This document shows positions 33,707 through 42,535 of a DNA stretch of 64,000 nucleotides, in pieces (the first letter of the stretch is position 1; every line of letters starts with the position of its first letter). Under the pieces are notes generated by a model. That model saw only the letters and a program-made list of their open reading frames with translations. It searched no databases and was not told the origin of the DNA. The position numbers and the translations under genes were made by a program. This DNA is from JAKFYM01 sp964416595. Its GTDB lineage: Bacteria; Bdellovibrionota; UBA1018; CAIPTA01. The stretch lies in the NCBI GenBank assembly GCA_964416595.1, contig CAYQES010000016.1:1-64000 (forward strand). The letters run 5' to 3'.

Positions 33707-34509
33707 AAAACGGGAATTTAAAAATTGGCGCTGTAATCATCGCTTGCTTGGCGCTAGTTGGTCTTTTAGCTCCTTGGCTTGCGCCCTATGATCCCACGGC
33801 CATCACTCTAGCCAACGAACTGCAACGCCCCAATGCCCAGCATCTTTTAGGCTGTGATGTGAACGGATCCGATATTCTTTCTATTTTGATTTATGGAACA
33901 AGAGTTTCTTTGGAAGTAGGAATCGCCGTTACAGCCATGTCTGTTTTGGTCGGTTTACTACTAGGAAGCATCGGTGGCTATTTTGGTGGCTGGCGGGATA
34001 CCCTCCTCACCCGCATCCTCGATATCTTTTTTGCTTTTCCCGGAATTCTTTTAGCCATCGCTTTAGCCAGCATGCTCGGCCCCAGCAAAAAAAACCTTAT
34101 TTTTTGTTTAGCCATCACTTCTTGGGCAGGATACGCCCGTCTAGTGCGAGGCGAAGTGCTCGCTTTACGCTCCTTGGAATATGTGGAAGCCGCACGCGCC
34201 ATGGGCCTTAGTTCCTGGCGGATTTTTCTGTTCCACCTTTGGCCCAACCTCATTTCTCCCCTCTTAGTTTCTGCCACTTTTGGCTTAGCTGGCACCGTGC
34301 TCGCGGAAGCGAGCCTTTCCTTCCTCGGCATCGGCATGCCTCCCGGCACTCCGAGCTGGGGCGCCCTCCTCAATACCGGCCGGGATGTATTGCTAGAAGC
34401 GCCTCACATGGCCACCTTTCCCGGTTTGGCCATTGTTGCAACCGTGCTCGGATTTCACCTCCTAGGCGAAGGCCTTCGGCAACGCCTTGACCCTAAGGCC
34501 CTCCACTAA
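33703..34509 (+). CDS. DppC-family ABC transporter permease
   Basis: 268 residues with the N-terminal DPTAITLANELQRPNAQHLL-type segment typical of DppC/OppC, the GCDVNGSDILSILIYGTRVS motif (family: GTDxxGRDxxSRxxxGxRxSL), the EAA loop (SLEYVEAARAMGLSSWRIFL) and the C-terminal PGLAIVATVLGFHLLGEGLR. Forms a heterodimer with the DppB-like protein. Imports short peptides or similar molecules in the family; the substrate here is unknown. Confidence 0.92.
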   Translation: MKNGNLKIGAVIIACLALVGLLAPWLAPYDPTAITLANELQRPNAQHLLGCDVNGSDILSILIYGTRVSLEVGIAVTAMSVLVGLLLGSIGGYFGGWRDTLLTRILDIFFAFPGILLAIALASMLGPSKKNLIFCLAITSWAGYARLVRGEVLALRSLEYVEAARAMGLSSWRIFLFHLWPNLISPLLVSATFGLAGTVLAEASLSFLGIGMPPGTPSWGALLNTGRDVLLEAPHMATFPGLAIVATVLGFHLLGEGLRQRLDPKALH

Positions 34510-34512
34510 CTA

Positions 34513-34641
34513 ATGAAGTGGCGATCTTTTCGACATGTTGATTCCTTGGGCGGCCCTTTCAGCGCAGGAACCCCCTATTTTCGTTTAGGAAAGTTCTTTT
34601 TTGGCGCCCATTTTGCTTCTATTCCAGTAGAGGTAAAATAG
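34513..34641 (+). CDS. Possible small 42-residue protein
   Basis: An open frame of 42 codons (starts MKWRSFRHVDSLGG, ends FASIPVEVK) in the gap between the permease pair and the secreted orphan. Codon use resembles that of its neighbours, but there is no Shine-Dalgarno before the ATG. It has no signal peptide. Listed because no other gene explains the interval; may be spurious. Confidence 0.25.
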   Translation: MKWRSFRHVDSLGGPFSAGTPYFRLGKFFFGAHFASIPVEVK

Positions 34642-34647
34642 AATAGC

Positions 34648-36000
34648 ATGGGCTCGCCAAAGCAAATCCAGGCTCTTTTTCTCACCCTAGTAGGGTTTTT
34701 GTTTACCTCAGCCTCTAGCCTTGCCGTCACCATAGACGAACTAAACGCACAAAAAGAATTCGAGCGCCGACAAGCGGAGATTCAGGCTAAGAAACCAGAA
34801 GAGCTGGCCTACATGCCCCAAGGCGATGCTTTTGCTTCTGCTGCGGAACATTCTACATTTCTTGCTGCCCACCAGATGTATTTCGGCCCCTACGGCTTTT
34901 CCCTTGGGAAAGAGGAGCAGGACAAAATTATTAAAAATACGGCCGAAGCCATTGATCACTGCCTAAAAGGTGGCAACGATTGCACTAAATCGAAACAGGA
35001 AATGATTGTAAAAGCCTTGGTGCACTTTAATCTTGGCCACCAAATCAAGCACATGATGGTAGTCAACAACACCAATCGTGAAAATATAAAGTCCATTCAA
35101 AATCAATCCCAGCTTGACCAAGCGGCAATAGAAGAATCCGTGCGGCAAGGAAAAGATTTTATTTATAGGAATGAAACGGAAAAATACTTAGCCACTAAAG
35201 AAGGAAAAGAAAGCGCCGGCACCATCAAACGCGAAGGCAGCACGGCCAAACCACGCTATTTTCAGTTAGATGAAAACGACGTCCTGGCTCCTCAACAAGA
35301 AATAACGGACGCTGCTACTTTCAAAAATGATGAAATCCTTGGCCATGCTCTCACGCAAGACTACGCCATGTTGATCGAGAATTATGCCACGGATAAAAAT
35401 GGAGCTGCCGAACAACGTTTTTATAAGTTTGTTTCCGTAGACAATAATAAAGGCGAAAAAACTGAAGTACTCGCCATGGGCAAAGACGGCAACCCCATCG
35501 TAGAAGAAAGATTCGCGGAAATTAAAAAAGAACAAGCCAGCCCTGGCGTTACCGAGGCAGTAACAAAATACAAAGAAGTAATCGCTAGTCCGCAATTTGA
35601 TAGACGCCTAGATGAAAAAGGCCAAAATATAGTGTTTAATTATAAAGAGGGATTCGATCCCGAAAAGCTAGGCATGGGCAGAGATCTAGCTGCCATAGAT
35701 CCCAACGAGTTAGCGAGCACCATAAAAGTAGACGATCTACCAACGGTAATAAACCCAGAAACAAATAGGGCAGAACTCAAAGGCATCAACCGCCACAAGG
35801 CGACCGTTAGATACATCAACCAAGCATTCAAAGAAACAGCAGAAGATGGATTCCAAAAAAATCGTGGTCCCCAATCCATTGGTGGCTCCGAAATCCCCTT
35901 GGGCGCCATTTCTGTTACCTTGGATCCCCAAAAGTTCAGTGAATTCTTGGATAATATCTGGCCCACTGCCGAGCGACGGCGCGAGCTTCAAAATCAGTGA
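34648..36000 (+). CDS. Secreted protein of unknown function
   Basis: 450 residues. N-terminal signal (QIQALFLTLVGFLFTSASSL) then a charged, Lys/Glu/Asn-rich protein without membrane helices. Two Cys in the first third (DHCLKGGNDCTK). The mature part contains segments that look helical (KKEEQDKIIKNTAEAIDH-like) and later beta-rich (VNPETNRAELKGI). It ends immediately before the inverted repeat of the IS, two bases from its border, so its 3' untranslated region was replaced by the element. No family recognised. Confidence 0.75.
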   Translation: MGSPKQIQALFLTLVGFLFTSASSLAVTIDELNAQKEFERRQAEIQAKKPEELAYMPQGDAFASAAEHSTFLAAHQMYFGPYGFSLGKEEQDKIIKNTAEAIDHCLKGGNDCTKSKQEMIVKALVHFNLGHQIKHMMVVNNTNRENIKSIQNQSQLDQAAIEESVRQGKDFIYRNETEKYLATKEGKESAGTIKREGSTAKPRYFQLDENDVLAPQQEITDAATFKNDEILGHALTQDYAMLIENYATDKNGAAEQRFYKFVSVDNNKGEKTEVLAMGKDGNPIVEERFAEIKKEQASPGVTEAVTKYKEVIASPQFDRRLDEKGQNIVFNYKEGFDPEKLGMGRDLAAIDPNELASTIKVDDLPTVINPETNRAELKGINRHKATVRYINQAFKETAEDGFQKNRGPQSIGGSEIPLGAISVTLDPQKFSEFLDNIWPTAERRRELQNQ

Positions 36001-36001
36001 T

Positions 36002-36021
36002 TGTGAACGGATAAGTGTTGC
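36002..36021 (+). repeat. Left terminal inverted repeat of the IS
   Basis: TGTGAACGGATAAGTGTTGC; pairs with 37371-37390. It begins one base after the gene ending at 36000. Confidence 0.78.
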
Positions 36022-36148
36022 AAGCGATGGGGAACCTCCCCTTTTGTATACCAAAGCATATTATCGTGAGTGATTTAGAGCAGAGTTGAAGAAAGATTTC
36101 GCCATTTGAACAAACAAGACGATCGTCTTTTAATATAAATCAGCCACT

Positions 36149-37249
36149 TTAAATTCCAGTGTAAGGTCGAATCTTTCTTCTAGAAAAAGGATCAACGCCC
36201 TCGAAATACATTTTCCAGTCTTCGTTCAATTTCACGTGATACTTGCTGATTCTTGTATGAAAAAATTCTCTAAAATTTAAAATCTTACCAACTAAACCCA
36301 AATGCATCGCAGGCGAGATAATATTTGCAGTAATGTCTCCCTTTTGCTTCTTTGTAAATTTCTCACGCATATAATTTTTATACGCTGAAAATAAAACAAA
36401 ACTTTCAACCATCGCTTGCGACGTTTTTGCAAAGGCTATTGTTTCTCTTTTAAAGTCACAAAGGTGGTGTCGTGTGAGCAAATCCATATGGTTAATGGCA
36501 AAGAGACGGTTCTTATAGTTTCTCGCTACTTTCGCCGGCGTAATAAAGTGCGCAATTTTTTTCTGACTCTTTATATTTGCAATGGCATTTCGATACATGA
36601 AATGATTATCCGTGTGCAAATGCAATGATTGATCACATTTAGTAAGCAGCCTCTCAAAAATCCGTTTTGAGCATGTTTCAATAGCTCTTGGTGGATATTT
36701 TTTATGTTTATCATCTAGCATTTTCTTCTTTTGCTTTTGCTCTGAGCTCATTTTACCTTTGCGGTTTATGTGACAGAAATTAAAGTCGTACATAAAGAGC
36801 GACTCTCTTCCTATGGCGTGGTTGATGTTGTTGGGGTCATACTGAGAGAATGAGAAGTTTTCGAGGCCATCATAGGCAATAGACTCTTTAATATTTAAAC
36901 CTTCTGTGTCCTTAGACATACGGAGCAGCGAATGACGAGACATTTTCTTTATACGCCTCAGCACTGTGTCTAGAGAACAATTAAGGCTTTTGGCTATGCC
37001 TCGTTTGGCGTCCCCCTTATGACGCAAAAGAAAAATGAGTTCATAGGTATCACTAGTACGATCACGATATGATAATGAAAAAAAAGAAGTAGAAAAAACA
37101 CTTTTGCAAAGCTGGCATTGCACTCTTGGAGAAATGTAAGGGTAACGCTTAATTTTACGCATTCCATAGGAACGGAATTTGTTATTTTCAGCCACTTTAG
37201 GATCATGACAAGGACAATGAGAGTTTGGGCAATAAGGAACTTTTTCCAT
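36149..37249 (-). CDS. Transposase, zinc ribbon-HTH-DDE type (IS1-like layout)
   Basis: 366 residues in one frame. N-terminal zinc ribbon (CPNSHCPCHD with CQLCKSVFS), a helix-turn-helix (KRGIAKSLNCSLDTVLRRIK) and a catalytic core in which likely acidic residues are D in AYDGLENF, D in LHTDNHFMY and E in QAMVESFVLF. This is the InsA plus InsB arrangement of IS1 in a single open frame, without the frameshift of classical IS1. The gene is less GC-rich than its neighbours and is uninterrupted, so it may be active. It fills the element between the inverted repeats. The exact IS family needs a search. Confidence 0.8.
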   Translation of the reverse strand: MEKVPYCPNSHCPCHDPKVAENNKFRSYGMRKIKRYPYISPRVQCQLCKSVFSTSFFSLSYRDRTSDTYELIFLLRHKGDAKRGIAKSLNCSLDTVLRRIKKMSRHSLLRMSKDTEGLNIKESIAYDGLENFSFSQYDPNNINHAIGRESLFMYDFNFCHINRKGKMSSEQKQKKKMLDDKHKKYPPRAIETCSKRIFERLLTKCDQSLHLHTDNHFMYRNAIANIKSQKKIAHFITPAKVARNYKNRLFAINHMDLLTRHHLCDFKRETIAFAKTSQAMVESFVLFSAYKNYMREKFTKKQKGDITANIISPAMHLGLVGKILNFREFFHTRISKYHVKLNEDWKMYFEGVDPFSRRKIRPYTGI

Positions 37250-37370
37250 CCCCCTGACTCTTCAAATAGTAAGCCCACTTTGCTTACAATAAAGTATTAG
37301 AATCGTTTTGCCTTTTATATTGCGTGTTTGATTTTCCTACGACCGAAGTTCTATTATCGAACTTTCTTTC

Positions 37371-37390
37371 GCAACACTTACCCGCGCACA
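37371..37390 (-). repeat. Right terminal inverted repeat of the IS
   Basis: Minus strand TGTGCGCGGGTAAGTGTTGC; ends three bases before the stop of the sigma-factor-like gene. Confidence 0.78.
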
Positions 37391-37393
37391 ATC

Positions 37394-38668
37394 TCAGATC
37401 TGCTGAACCCACACGATCACCCGAGCCCGCTCATTAGGATTGCGGCTCGCTCCAGGGTGAGAATACGTTTTGGTTTGTCCGAGCTTTTGAATCTCTTGCA
37501 CCAAAATGGGGTAATTAGAAACGCTGGTCACGCCGTCGAAATACACTCCACCCGGCATTACCTCACCCGAACGCTCCCGCTCTTTTACGTTCTTGGCCGC
37601 AAAGAGAGAGCGCACTTGGGGAATAAGTTCTTGGGGGCTCGCGCTTTGCACGATCAAGCGGTATACCGCGGCCGCTTGTCTAGATGGAGCCACAGGAGCT
37701 GTGCCCGCTTCGAAAGCGTCACCCGAAGGAAATTCCATATTGGCGAATTCGTCTTGCGCTTCTGCTTCCGCCGCATTTTCGCCCTCGGTATTTTCCGAAG
37801 AAGCCAACAAACGATCCGTAGTGATTTCAGCCAAGGCTGGGCTGCTATTGGCCTGGGATTCCACTTGGAAAACTTCAGCAAAGCGTCCTTCCACCAAAGC
37901 GTGGGCATTTACCTGGGAAAAAACCCAGGGCAGCACTACTACTGCCAACAGCCCTACAACTCCTAGTAAAGATGCTTCGAGCCCTAATTTATACTGCCAA
38001 GAAAGATCACCCCAACGCACTCCTTCGGGACGGCTGAGTAATGGCAAGAGTTGCTGTTGGCGAATGGAGTTTTCGATTTCTGAAAAATGGCGCGCAGGCA
38101 TTTCACGCACATGGGCTTGGGCAGCGCGCATGGCCTGAACATAAGCACTCTGGCCGGTCAAAGAACGGTGAAGAGCAATGCGCTCCCGTAAATCTGCGCT
38201 GCCTTCTGCAACAAAGCCTTGTTCTTTGGCTAAACCTTCGCGAGCGTACACTAAAGAGCGGCCCACACGTCCGGCGGGCACTTGTAAAACGCTGGCCACA
38301 TCATCGTTCGAGAGACCAACCCGATCCGTAAGATAGAGCGCCAGCTTTTCTTCCAGAGGCAAAAATTCCAAAGGAACTTTTTGGTCCGTTAAACGCTCTT
38401 GCAAAAATCTATTATAAGAACGGCGGATGCTTTCCACCGTGATGCGAATCATCCATAAGCGAAGGTAGCGTTCATAACGCTCTCGCTTGGAACGGCGTAA
38501 AGCTCTTTTCAAAGCACTCTTCAAAACGCCGATGGCAAAGGTCTCATCGCCAAATACGTGGTAAATAAGATCATAAATAGGATCTAGCTCACCTTCTACG
38601 CGTTGCAGTAAGGCCTCTTGGGACCTCACACCCTTACGCTGCATCGCTTTTTTGAAGGACTGAACCAT
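37394..38668 (-). CDS. Membrane-anchored sigma-factor-like protein
   Basis: 424 residues. The first 145 residues look like an ECF sigma factor: a region-2-like helical part (about 25-85, RLWMIRITVESIRRSYNRFL) and a region-4-like HTH (about 100-145, LPLEEKLALYLTDRVGLSND, VASVLQVPAGRVGRSLVYAR). A helical segment resembling an anti-sigma domain follows, then one membrane helix (229-251) and an extracytoplasmic domain of about 170 residues, acidic at first and basic at the end. Sigma and membrane-tethered parts in one chain suggest a self-inhibited regulator released by proteolysis, or a protein that only borrows the sigma fold. It is convergent with the IS and divergent from the TlpA-like gene. 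Confidence 0.7.
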   Translation of the reverse strand: MVQSFKKAMQRKGVRSQEALLQRVEGELDPIYDLIYHVFGDETFAIGVLKSALKRALRRSKRERYERYLRLWMIRITVESIRRSYNRFLQERLTDQKVPLEFLPLEEKLALYLTDRVGLSNDDVASVLQVPAGRVGRSLVYAREGLAKEQGFVAEGSADLRERIALHRSLTGQSAYVQAMRAAQAHVREMPARHFSEIENSIRQQQLLPLLSRPEGVRWGDLSWQYKLGLEASLLGVVGLLAVVVLPWVFSQVNAHALVEGRFAEVFQVESQANSSPALAEITTDRLLASSENTEGENAAEAEAQDEFANMEFPSGDAFEAGTAPVAPSRQAAAVYRLIVQSASPQELIPQVRSLFAAKNVKERERSGEVMPGGVYFDGVTSVSNYPILVQEIQKLGQTKTYSHPGASRNPNERARVIVWVQQI

Positions 38669-38809
38669 TCTTCTCCCTACACAATCCTACTTATAAGATC
38701 GGCATCCCCGCCCGGTAACTGGAGTTCTTCCTATTTTCTCTTACTTAAAAGGTATACCATCTAGCAAAAATTTCCTAGTGCAGGGCGATTTGCCGTATGC
38801 TGGAGCAAA

Positions 38810-39412
38810 ATGCAGAAACAGTTTTCATTTCGGTATATTAGAATTTTTTTCCTGTTTTCCGTGGCTCCACTTTTGTATTTTTTTTGGGAATGGGGCGGAG
38901 CGGAAAATTTGTTAGAATCCGTGAAGGCACCCGCTGCCGTGGAAGCCATCCGTGTAGGTAACCCGGCACCGGATTTTTTTGTGCCTGCGGAAAAAATCTG
39001 GGCCAAAAAAGATTTCCACTTACATTCCGTGAAGGGCTACCCGGTGGTCTTACACTTTTGGGCCACTTGGTGTGGCCCTTGTTTGCAGGAATTGCCAGAA
39101 CTCTTAAGCCTGGCAGAAAAACTCCGACCCGAGGGCTACACTTTTATCGCCGTTGCCGTGGACGATTCCTGGGCCACGCTGGAAAAGTTTTTTCTACAAT
39201 ACCCGCACCTCGCGAAACTAAAGCAACAGATGGTTTTAGTTCTGGATCCAGATGCTCAAGTGGCAAAAACCTTTAGTTCCTCCCGCTTTCCTGAAACATT
39301 TCTTATCAATGATCAAATGGTAGTGGATAATAAGTTTATCGGGGCCCAACCCTGGAACGACCGAGGCATGAAGCCTTATTTAGAAACATTGCGCACCCAG
39401 CGCACGCCCTAG
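38810..39412 (+). CDS. TlpA/ResA-like thioredoxin, membrane-anchored
   Basis: 200 residues. N-terminal membrane anchor (IRIFFLFSVAPLLYFFWEW), then a thioredoxin fold with the redox motif WATWCGPCLQELPEL and the cis-Pro region RFPETFLIN. Such proteins reduce or exchange disulfides of periplasmic proteins and help cytochrome c maturation or oxidative protection. GGAG precedes the ATG. Followed after 10 bases by a secreted coiled-coil gene. Confidence 0.92.
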   Translation: MQKQFSFRYIRIFFLFSVAPLLYFFWEWGGAENLLESVKAPAAVEAIRVGNPAPDFFVPAEKIWAKKDFHLHSVKGYPVVLHFWATWCGPCLQELPELLSLAEKLRPEGYTFIAVAVDDSWATLEKFFLQYPHLAKLKQQMVLVLDPDAQVAKTFSSSRFPETFLINDQMVVDNKFIGAQPWNDRGMKPYLETLRTQRTP

Positions 39413-39422
39413 AGGATTTGTT

Positions 39423-40100
39423 ATGCTGCAATTATTTACCCTGCTTTTTGCTCTAACGGCCCAGGCCGATGTGCTTTTGGATGAAATCAAAGTCAATCTG
39501 GAAGATTCTCAGAAAAAAGTAGAGCAGGCTAAAAAACAAATCGAAGATTTGGAAGAGAACGACAGTAAATTGAAAAAGAACCTGCAAGAACTGGAATCGG
39601 CCCTCAATAAAAAAGTGGACGAACAAAAACAGGCTAAAGAAACTTTCAATGACTACAGCCAAAAACTAGGCGCCACGGGCTCCGCCCGCAAAGAGTTTGA
39701 GCGCAGCAACTTAAAAGACCGCCAAGAATTAGAACTAGTGATTCGGGATATGCAAATGGTGGAAAGAAAAATGGCCGCCTTGAAGGCCGCCAAAAAAGCT
39801 TTGGAAGAAAGCATCGAGATCTCCGAAGAGAATTTGTCTAAAATGAATGACCGCTCCAGTAGCTGGCAGAAAAACCGGGATCACTTGCAATCGGAACTCA
39901 CGGCCTTGGATAAAGATATTATGAGTCTTGAGCGGCAAAAAGAAGCCCAGCAAAAAACTCGGTTAGAGAACCAGCAGGCCCTCAATAAGTGGAAACAAAC
40001 TCTGGCCACACAGGAAACCACGTACCAGAAGCTGGATTCCCGCTATCGCCAAGCTGTGCGGGATGCGGAAAGAAAAGAAAAAGAAAAGAATCGCCCTTAA
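39423..40100 (+). CDS. Secreted coiled-coil protein
   Basis: 225 residues: a short signal peptide (MLQLFTLLFALTAQA) and then almost continuous Lys/Glu/Gln-rich coiled coil (for example KKVEQAKKQIEDLEENDSKL). Similar exported coiled coils (EnvC-like or spacer proteins) work at the cell wall, but the C-terminal LytM domain of EnvC is absent here. It ends at the border of a 144-bp inverted-repeat element (40100-40243). Function unknown. Confidence 0.8.
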   Translation: MLQLFTLLFALTAQADVLLDEIKVNLEDSQKKVEQAKKQIEDLEENDSKLKKNLQELESALNKKVDEQKQAKETFNDYSQKLGATGSARKEFERSNLKDRQELELVIRDMQMVERKMAALKAAKKALEESIEISEENLSKMNDRSSSWQKNRDHLQSELTALDKDIMSLERQKEAQQKTRLENQQALNKWKQTLATQETTYQKLDSRYRQAVRDAERKEKEKNRP

Positions 40101-40243
40101 GCTGGCCCACTTAATTGTTGATAGAAACTAAATGGCTCAAATGGCCACTCTCTGCATTTTATGTAAATGCTACAATAAATGTGAAATTTCTCTATAAATT
40201 TCAGATGGTTATTAAAAAACATCAACAATTAAAGGGGCCAGCT
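40100..40243. repeat. 144-bp inverted-repeat element (MITE-like or structured RNA)
   Basis: The ends read AGCTGGCCCACTTAATTGTT(GAT) and, on the complementary strand, AGCTGGCCCCTTTAATTGTT(GAT): 21 of 23 positions match (40100-40122 and 40221-40243). Inside are two perfect hairpins, GCATTT/AAATGC (40154-40159, 40165-40170) and GAAATTT/AAATTTC (40183-40189, 40196-40202). Its first base is the last base of the upstream stop codon. No open reading frame. Either a non-autonomous mobile element or a folded RNA in the intergenic region. Confidence 0.65.
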
Positions 40244-40346
40244 ATTAAAAATACTGTCAAGTTTTTCCCCACCTCTGTCGAAAGGTTAGGCATAGGGCTT
40301 CCTCATTTAAGGAGGAAAGTTCTCCATTTTTGCGAACGAGGGCACC

Positions 40347-41996
40347 ATGATCAATTGGGAAGAACTCAAACATATTCACGTAATTAAAAAACTCGATGAA
40401 GTATTGAGCTCTTGGTTTAACACCGCGATTTTGATTTCCGACGGGCACGGAACCATCCACAACCACGTGAAGGGAGAAAAACCCACCTGCAAAAACATGT
40501 TGGTGCAACTGATTCTCCAAAGCCCCAACGGCCAAGAATTCCTCGAAGCCTATTCCACAAAAGTTTGCTCCAAGCTTGCTTCCAGCGATAAACCCTTTGA
40601 AGTGGTGGATGGCCCATTACCCAATACCAAAGCGATCTTTGCCAAAGTGAAAATCGACAATGAATTCCTCGGCACCGTTTTCGCTTGGCCCTTCTTGCCT
40701 GCAGAACTCACGAGCTCCGATAAATCAGCTCTCAAAAAAGCTGCTATCGCCCAAGGTCTCAATGCGAACGATGTGGAAAAAGCCGTAGAAAGCTTAAAGG
40801 CCGTGGCCGATGCCAACCTCTACTATATGCAAGAGCTTGTGCAGTTAGTGGCTCAGGAAATCGAAACCTTGCACCAAGAGATCTCTTCCCGGGAAGAGCG
40901 CATCAACGCCCTTAACAAAGAACTCGGCGTTCGTTACCGCTACGATAACATCATCGGTAAATCGAAACCGATGCAGGATTGTTACAAGCTCTTGGATAAA
41001 ATTAAGAGCTCCGATTCCACAGTGATGATTTCCGGTGAGAACGGAACTGGTAAAGAATTGATTGCTCGCGCGATCCATTACAATAGCCCCCGTAAAGATA
41101 AAGTAATTCTCACGATCAACTGCGCGGCCTTCAACGAAAACCTTTTGGACAGTGAACTTTTTGGTCACGTAAAGGGCGCTTTCACTGGCGCCGTGAAAGA
41201 TAAAAAGGGCGTTTTCGAAGCCGCAGACAAAGGCACCATCTTCCTCGACGAAATCGGGGATATGTCGGGCACAATGCAAGTGAAACTCTTGCGTGTATTG
41301 CAAGAAGGCACCATCCTGCCTGTGGGCGCAACAGAGGCCCGTAAAGTAGACGTACGAGTGATCACCGCTACCAACAAAGATTTAAAATCCATGGTGGAAA
41401 GCGGCGAGTTCCGGGAAGATCTTTACTACCGCATCAACGTGATCAACGTGCACGTACCCGCCTTGAGAGATCGTAAAGAAGATATTCCTCTTCTAGTGGA
41501 AAGCTTCCTCACCAAAGGCTGCGAAGAAAAAGGTTTGCCTCCTAAGCGCCTCGCCAAGCGTGCCATGGAAAAAGTTTTCGACTATAGCTGGCCAGGTAAC
41601 GTGCGCGAGCTGCAAAACGAAATGGAGCGGCTCTTGGTGCTCTCGAGCGATGAACCCAATATCGCCGTGGAACTCCTCTCCCCTCGCATCCGTGAGTTTG
41701 GTGAACACACCAAAGTGCAAGGCGTGCGCGTTGCGGGCAAATTAAAAGACGCTCTCGAAGAATTAGAAAAATCCATGATCAAGGAAGGTTTGAAGCGCAC
41801 CAACTGGAATAAGAGCCGCTTGGCCAAAGAGCTTGGGATTTCCCGGGCCGGTTTGATCATGAAAGTGGAAAAATACGGCTTGGATAAACGCAAAGCCTAC
41901 GCGGCTGCCGCCGCCGCTGCAGGTGGACGCACTCCCGTGGATGAAGTGGAAGAAGATTATTACGAGGAGAGCGGCGACGAAGAAAAAGCCGGTTAA
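40347..41996 (+). CDS. Sigma-54 activator with N-terminal sensory domain
   Basis: 549 residues. Residues 1-165 are a sensory domain (LSSWFNTAILISDGHGTIH, PTCKNML, FAKVKIDNEFLGTVFAWPFL) resembling PocR or GAF-type ligand-binding folds, with Cys residues that could bind a cofactor. After a coiled-coil linker comes an AAA+ domain with Walker A GENGTGKE, an intact GAFTGA loop, GTIFLDEIGDMSG, and a Fis-type HTH (NWNKSRLAKELGISRAGLIM). The C-terminal tail has an Ala run (AAAAAAAGG) and acidic residues. A GAGGG lies before the ATG. It ends 4 bases into the convergent TetR gene. It is the third sigma-54 activator in the window. Targets unknown. Confidence 0.93.
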   Translation: MINWEELKHIHVIKKLDEVLSSWFNTAILISDGHGTIHNHVKGEKPTCKNMLVQLILQSPNGQEFLEAYSTKVCSKLASSDKPFEVVDGPLPNTKAIFAKVKIDNEFLGTVFAWPFLPAELTSSDKSALKKAAIAQGLNANDVEKAVESLKAVADANLYYMQELVQLVAQEIETLHQEISSREERINALNKELGVRYRYDNIIGKSKPMQDCYKLLDKIKSSDSTVMISGENGTGKELIARAIHYNSPRKDKVILTINCAAFNENLLDSELFGHVKGAFTGAVKDKKGVFEAADKGTIFLDEIGDMSGTMQVKLLRVLQEGTILPVGATEARKVDVRVITATNKDLKSMVESGEFREDLYYRINVINVHVPALRDRKEDIPLLVESFLTKGCEEKGLPPKRLAKRAMEKVFDYSWPGNVRELQNEMERLLVLSSDEPNIAVELLSPRIREFGEHTKVQGVRVAGKLKDALEELEKSMIKEGLKRTNWNKSRLAKELGISRAGLIMKVEKYGLDKRKAYAAAAAAAGGRTPVDEVEEDYYEESGDEEKAG

Positions 41997-42535
41997 GGCT
42001 CTAACGGATTCGCCACCAGCGCTTTCACCACCATCACCGCTTTGTGCACGGCCGCGTCTGGTAATTTAGGCGCAATCACTAGGCCAATCAATAGACCAAA
42101 CAAAGCTTCTAGATAAGGCTCCGAAGAATCATGAAAGTATCGTTTCAATTTTTGCCGTTGTTCTTTTTCCAATTGTCGGAGCGACGCCCCGATCTCTGTT
42201 TCCGCATTTCGATGGACCATATAAAACGTGCTCATATGGGGCGCCTTTTCCAACAATTTTCGGGATTGGATCACGCTCTCGGCAATCAACCCTTTTTGCC
42301 AAAGCTCCAAGCGCTGGGGGCTCAGGCCAAATAATTCCTCTCCCACGAGCTTCACGGCTTCCAGCAAAATATTTTCCTTAGATTTGCCAAAATAATAATA
42401 GATGAGCGAGCGAGTGATTTTACTGGTGCGCGAAAGTTCGCTCATGGTCCAGCGCTGGTGCCCGCGCACAAACTCAAGCTCAATGGCCGCGTTGAGCACC
42501 GCCCAAAATGTTTCGTCTTTGTTGGTCTCTTTCAT
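41993..42535 (-). CDS. TetR-family transcriptional regulator
   Basis: 180 residues. N-terminal HTH of the TetR type (WTMSELSRTSKITRSLIYYYFGKSKENIL) and an all-helical ligand-binding domain. It overlaps the convergent sigma-54 activator by 4 bases and is divergent from the FeeM-like/PilZ gene. An inverted repeat ATCCTA-5-TAGGAT covers its own start codon region, and another inverted repeat stands before the divergent promoter, so it probably controls both. Confidence 0.88.
   Translation of the reverse strand: MKETNKDETFWAVLNAAIELEFVRGHQRWTMSELSRTSKITRSLIYYYFGKSKENILLEAVKLVGEELFGLSPQRLELWQKGLIAESVIQSRKLLEKAPHMSTFYMVHRNAETEIGASLRQLEKEQRQKLKRYFHDSSEPYLEALFGLLIGLVIAPKLPDAAVHKAVMVVKALVANPLEP

Larger units (their letters stand above)
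36002..37390. mobile_element. Insertion sequence with single DDE transposase
   Basis: A 1.39-kb element bounded by imperfect inverted repeats, TGTGAACGGATAAGTGTTGC on the left (36002-36021) and the complement of TGTGCGCGGGTAAGTGTTGC on the right (37371-37390), 16 of 20 matching, including an uninterrupted TAAGTGTTGC. It contains one transposase gene on the minus strand. It lies exactly between the stop codons of two convergent genes (36000 and 37394). I could not see a clear target-site duplication. Confidence 0.8.

Noticed and set aside
36002..37390. Target-site duplication of the IS
   Set aside because: The bases outside the inverted repeats (ending gtgat on the left, starting atctc on the right) do not form a direct repeat under any border I tried.
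40138..40156. TGGCC...CTCTGCA as a sigma-54 promoter ahead of the 40347 activator
   Set aside because: The GG to GC distance is one base short of the canonical spacing and the bases lie inside the inverted-repeat element.
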